64,000 nucleotides of DNA from Achromobacter denitrificans NBRC 15125. GTDB taxonomy: Bacteria > Pseudomonadota > Gammaproteobacteria > Burkholderiales > Burkholderiaceae_B. The stretch spans positions 1-64,000 of the forward strand of contig NZ_BCTQ01000028.1 of assembly GCF_001571365.1 (NCBI RefSeq), given 5' to 3'. Position numbers and translations under genes: made by a program. Below, piece by piece: positions 62,163 through 64,000 of this stretch (within the stretch, counting starts at the first letter, position 1; each line of letters starts with the position of its first letter). Under the pieces are notes generated by a model. That model saw only the letters and a program-made list of their open reading frames with translations, made no database searches and was not told the DNA's origin.

Positions 62163-63275
62163 GTGCGAGGTAATGGAGCGATCGTGACGGACGTGCCGGT
62201 GGAGCAGGTCCGCGAACAGATCCTGCAGGTGCTGCGGGCCTGGGGCATGGCGCAGGACTTGGCCCGCACCACCGCGGACCTGATGGCCGGCACCGATCTG
62301 CTGGGCATCGATTCGCACGGCATTTCGATGCTGCCGGCGTATGAAGAGAAATGGCGCGCCGGCACCTTGCGGCTGGATGCGCGGGCGCGCATCGTGCGAG
62401 ACGGCGGCGCCAGCGCGTTGATCGACGGCATGGGCGGCCTGGGCTACCCGGTCGCGGCGCAGGCCATGAACCTGGCCGTGGACAAGGCGCTGGAGCATGG
62501 CGTGGGCGCGGTCTCGGTCTGCAATTCCCATCACTTCGGCGCGGCCGGCATTTATGCGCGCATTGCGGTCGAGCGCGGCGTGGTCGGGCTGGTGACCAGC
62601 AGCGCGAACGGCGTGATCATGGTGCCCACGCGCGGCGCCATGCCCATGCTGGGCACCAATCCCATCGCTTTCGGCGCGCCGGCCGCGTACAACGAGCCTT
62701 TCCTGCTGGACATGGCGACCACCACCGTCGCGGCCAACAAGGTCAAGGTGTACGACTTCCTGGACCAGCCGCTGCCGCCGGGTTGGGCGGTCGACGGGCA
62801 GGGCGGCCCCGTGACCGACGCGGCCGCCGCCATGCGGTTCATCTTCACGCACCCCGAAGGCGGGCTGACGCCGTTGGGCGGCACGGCCGGCATGAGCAGC
62901 CACAAAGGCTATGGCCTGGCCATGATGGCGCAGATCCTGGGCGGCACGCTCGGCGGCAGCGCGTTCGCGGCCCGGCGCGCGCCGACGCGCCGGCCGGGCG
63001 AGCCGGACGACGTGGGACATTTCTTCCTGGCGCTCAATCCCGACGCCTTCCGCGCGGCGGGGTCGTTCGAGTCCGACATGGACGACATGATCGACGCCAT
63101 GCACGACACGCCGCCCGCGGATCCCGACGAGCCCGTGCTGGTGGCGGGCGAGCCGGAAGCCGCCGAGCGCGCGCGCCGGCTGCGCCAGGGCATTCCCATC
63201 CCGGCCGCGCTGGCGGAGCGCCTGCGCGGCATCTGCGAACGCGCGGGCGCGCCCTATCTGCTGGACGGCGCCTAG
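62163..63275 (+). CDS. Ldh-family oxidoreductase (malate/L-sulfolactate/ketoacid reductase type)
   Basis: 370 residues of the Ldh_2 (YiaK/ComC/MDH-like) family, which use NAD(P)H with a non-Rossmann fold. Family blocks: GTDLLGIDSHGISMLPAYEE, SVCNSHHFGAAGIYARIAVE, MPMLGTNPIAFGAPA, DMATTTVAANKVKVY and MSSHKGYGLAMMAQILGG. The conserved His (SHGIS) and Lys (HKGYG) are present. Reduces or oxidises 2-keto/2-hydroxy acids such as 2,3-diketo-L-gulonate; the actual substrate is unknown. Starts with GTG at 62163 after an AGGAG-like site; the GTG at 62184 is an alternative. Confidence 0.88.
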   Translation: MRGNGAIVTDVPVEQVREQILQVLRAWGMAQDLARTTADLMAGTDLLGIDSHGISMLPAYEEKWRAGTLRLDARARIVRDGGASALIDGMGGLGYPVAAQAMNLAVDKALEHGVGAVSVCNSHHFGAAGIYARIAVERGVVGLVTSSANGVIMVPTRGAMPMLGTNPIAFGAPAAYNEPFLLDMATTTVAANKVKVYDFLDQPLPPGWAVDGQGGPVTDAAAAMRFIFTHPEGGLTPLGGTAGMSSHKGYGLAMMAQILGGTLGGSAFAARRAPTRRPGEPDDVGHFFLALNPDAFRAAGSFESDMDDMIDAMHDTPPADPDEPVLVAGEPEAAERARRLRQGIPIPAALAERLRGICERAGAPYLLDGA

Positions 63276-63329
63276 GGCCCCCATCCCTTTTTCCCATAAC
63301 CCCTCGCCCAAGAGCAGAGGAATCGAGAC

Positions 63330-64000
63330 ATGAGCCATTCAGACAAGCGCAAGAAACCCGAGGAGCTGCGCAGCCACCGCTGGTACGGCGTGAAGGACCT
63401 GCGATCCTTCGGCCACCGCTCGCGCACCGCCCAGATGGGCTATCACCGCTCGGACTACGCCGGCAAGCCCGTCATCGCCATCATCAATACCTGGAGCGAC
63501 ATCAACCCCTGCCACAGCCACTTCAAGCAGCGCGTGGAAGAGGTCAAGCGCGGTATCTGGCAGGCCGGCGGCTTTCCCGTGGAAATGCCGGCGATGAGCC
63601 TGTCCGAGCCCTTCCAGAAGCCCACCACCATGCTCTACCGCAATCTGCTGGCGATGGAAACGGAAGAGCTGCTGCGCTCGTATCCGGCCGACGGCTGCGT
63701 GCTGATGGGCGGCTGCGACAAGACCACGCCCGCGCTCATCATGGGCGCGGTCTCCATGGACCTGCCCACGATCTTCGTGCCGGCCGGCCCCATGCTGCGC
63801 GGCAACTGGAACGGCAATACGCTGGGCTCGGGCTCCGACACCTGGAAGTACTGGGCGGAGCTGCGCGCCGGCAACATCACCGAGGAAGACTGGCAGGGCG
63901 TGGAAGACGGCATCGCGCGCTCGCCCGGCCATTGCATGACCATGGGCACCGCCTCCACCATGACCGGCGCGGTCGAGGCGCTGGGCCTGTGCCTGTCGGG
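63330..64000 (+). CDS. IlvD/Edd-family dehydratase, sugar-acid (L-arabonate-like) type, cut by window end
   Basis: The first 223 residues are visible and open to the end of the window. The text [20 protein letters not shown] and [15 protein letters not shown] is typical of L-arabonate/D-xylonate dehydratases rather than IlvD. Iron-sulfur cysteines are seen in [13 protein letters not shown] and [15 protein letters not shown], and the acidic [12 protein letters not shown] segment follows. These enzymes dehydrate aldonic acids to 2-keto-3-deoxy acids, feeding an aldolase such as the one at 60319. It starts 54 bp after the Ldh-family gene. Confidence 0.9.
   Translation, partial: MSHSDKRKKPEELRSHRWYGVKDLRSFGHRSRTAQMGYHRSDYAGKPVIAIINTWSDINPCHSHFKQRVEEVKRGIWQAGGFPVEMPAMSLSEPFQKPTTMLYRNLLAMETEELLRSYPADGCVLMGGCDKTTPALIMGAVSMDLPTIFVPAGPMLRGNWNGNTLGSGSDTWKYWAELRAGNITEEDWQGVEDGIARSPGHCMTMGTASTMTGAVEALGLCLS

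Overview
The window is about 64 kb of high-GC chromosomal DNA, almost fully coding, with short intergenic gaps and many 4-bp start/stop overlaps. The gene content points to a betaproteobacterium of the Alcaligenaceae (Bordetella/Achromobacter type). It has four Bug-type periplasmic receptors of tripartite tricarboxylate transport, several aromatic and sugar-acid catabolic clusters with local LysR/GntR/IclR/TetR/MarR regulators, an FNR-type regulator, and hpnCDE squalene genes. The genus is inferred; no rRNA or tRNA gene is present to settle it. I saw no CRISPR array, phage or insertion sequence.

Layout. 1-11.6 kb holds housekeeping and stress genes: the end of an MFS transporter, a YegD-like Hsp70, a Nudix hydrolase, a ferredoxin, a DUF899 protein, an ArsR/SRPBCC pair with a C8 tract in their overlap, an MHS-family transporter, an FNR regulator, and clpB behind a sigma-32-like promoter. 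11.6-19.4 kb is a six-gene minus-strand operon (class II aldolase, Tat-exported solute receptor, two ABC permeases, a fused double ATPase, a 2-hydroxyacid dehydrogenase) facing a GntR/FCD regulator across a perfect palindrome. 19.4-27.3 kb is a seven-gene operon: a sulfatase/phosphonate monoester hydrolase-like enzyme, a Bug receptor, both subunits of a hydroquinone 1,2-dioxygenase, an aldehyde dehydrogenase, an intradiol (hydroxyquinol-type) dioxygenase and a Rieske protein. A divergent IclR regulator sits behind a perfect 17-bp palindrome. I read this as uptake and hydrolysis of an aryl ester followed by ring cleavage to maleylacetate. It is the strongest candidate for an undescribed system here.

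27.3-30.7 kb is a TetR-controlled set (Tm-1-like protein, PEP-hydrolase-like TIM barrel, SRPBCC protein) of unknown pathway, followed by a 216-bp nested inverted repeat. 30.9-34.5 kb has a LysR regulator facing a D-aminoacylase and a Bug receptor. 34.5-38.9 kb is a five-gene flavin/redox operon (PepSY, DUF2271, DUF4198, ApbE, flavodoxin-reductase) behind a Fur-like box. 39-44.4 kb has HdeD-like, CrcB, hpnCDE and alr. 44.5-53 kb has an SDR, a LysR/tautomerase pair, and the homoprotocatechuate meta-cleavage cluster (hpaI, hpaH, hpaG2-like, an hpaF-hpaG1 fusion, hpaE, hpaD, hpaR) with two matching HpaR-type operators; the hydroxylase hpaBC is not in the window.

53-57 kb has an uncharacterised membrane-anchored protein, radA, a TauE/SafE transporter and a small Lys/His-rich secreted protein. 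57-64 kb is a divergent sugar- or hydroxy-acid cluster: a 2-hydroxyacid dehydrogenase and two Bug receptors on one side; a DapA-like aldolase, a GntR regulator, an Ldh-family reductase and an IlvD/Edd dehydratase (cut by the window end) on the other.
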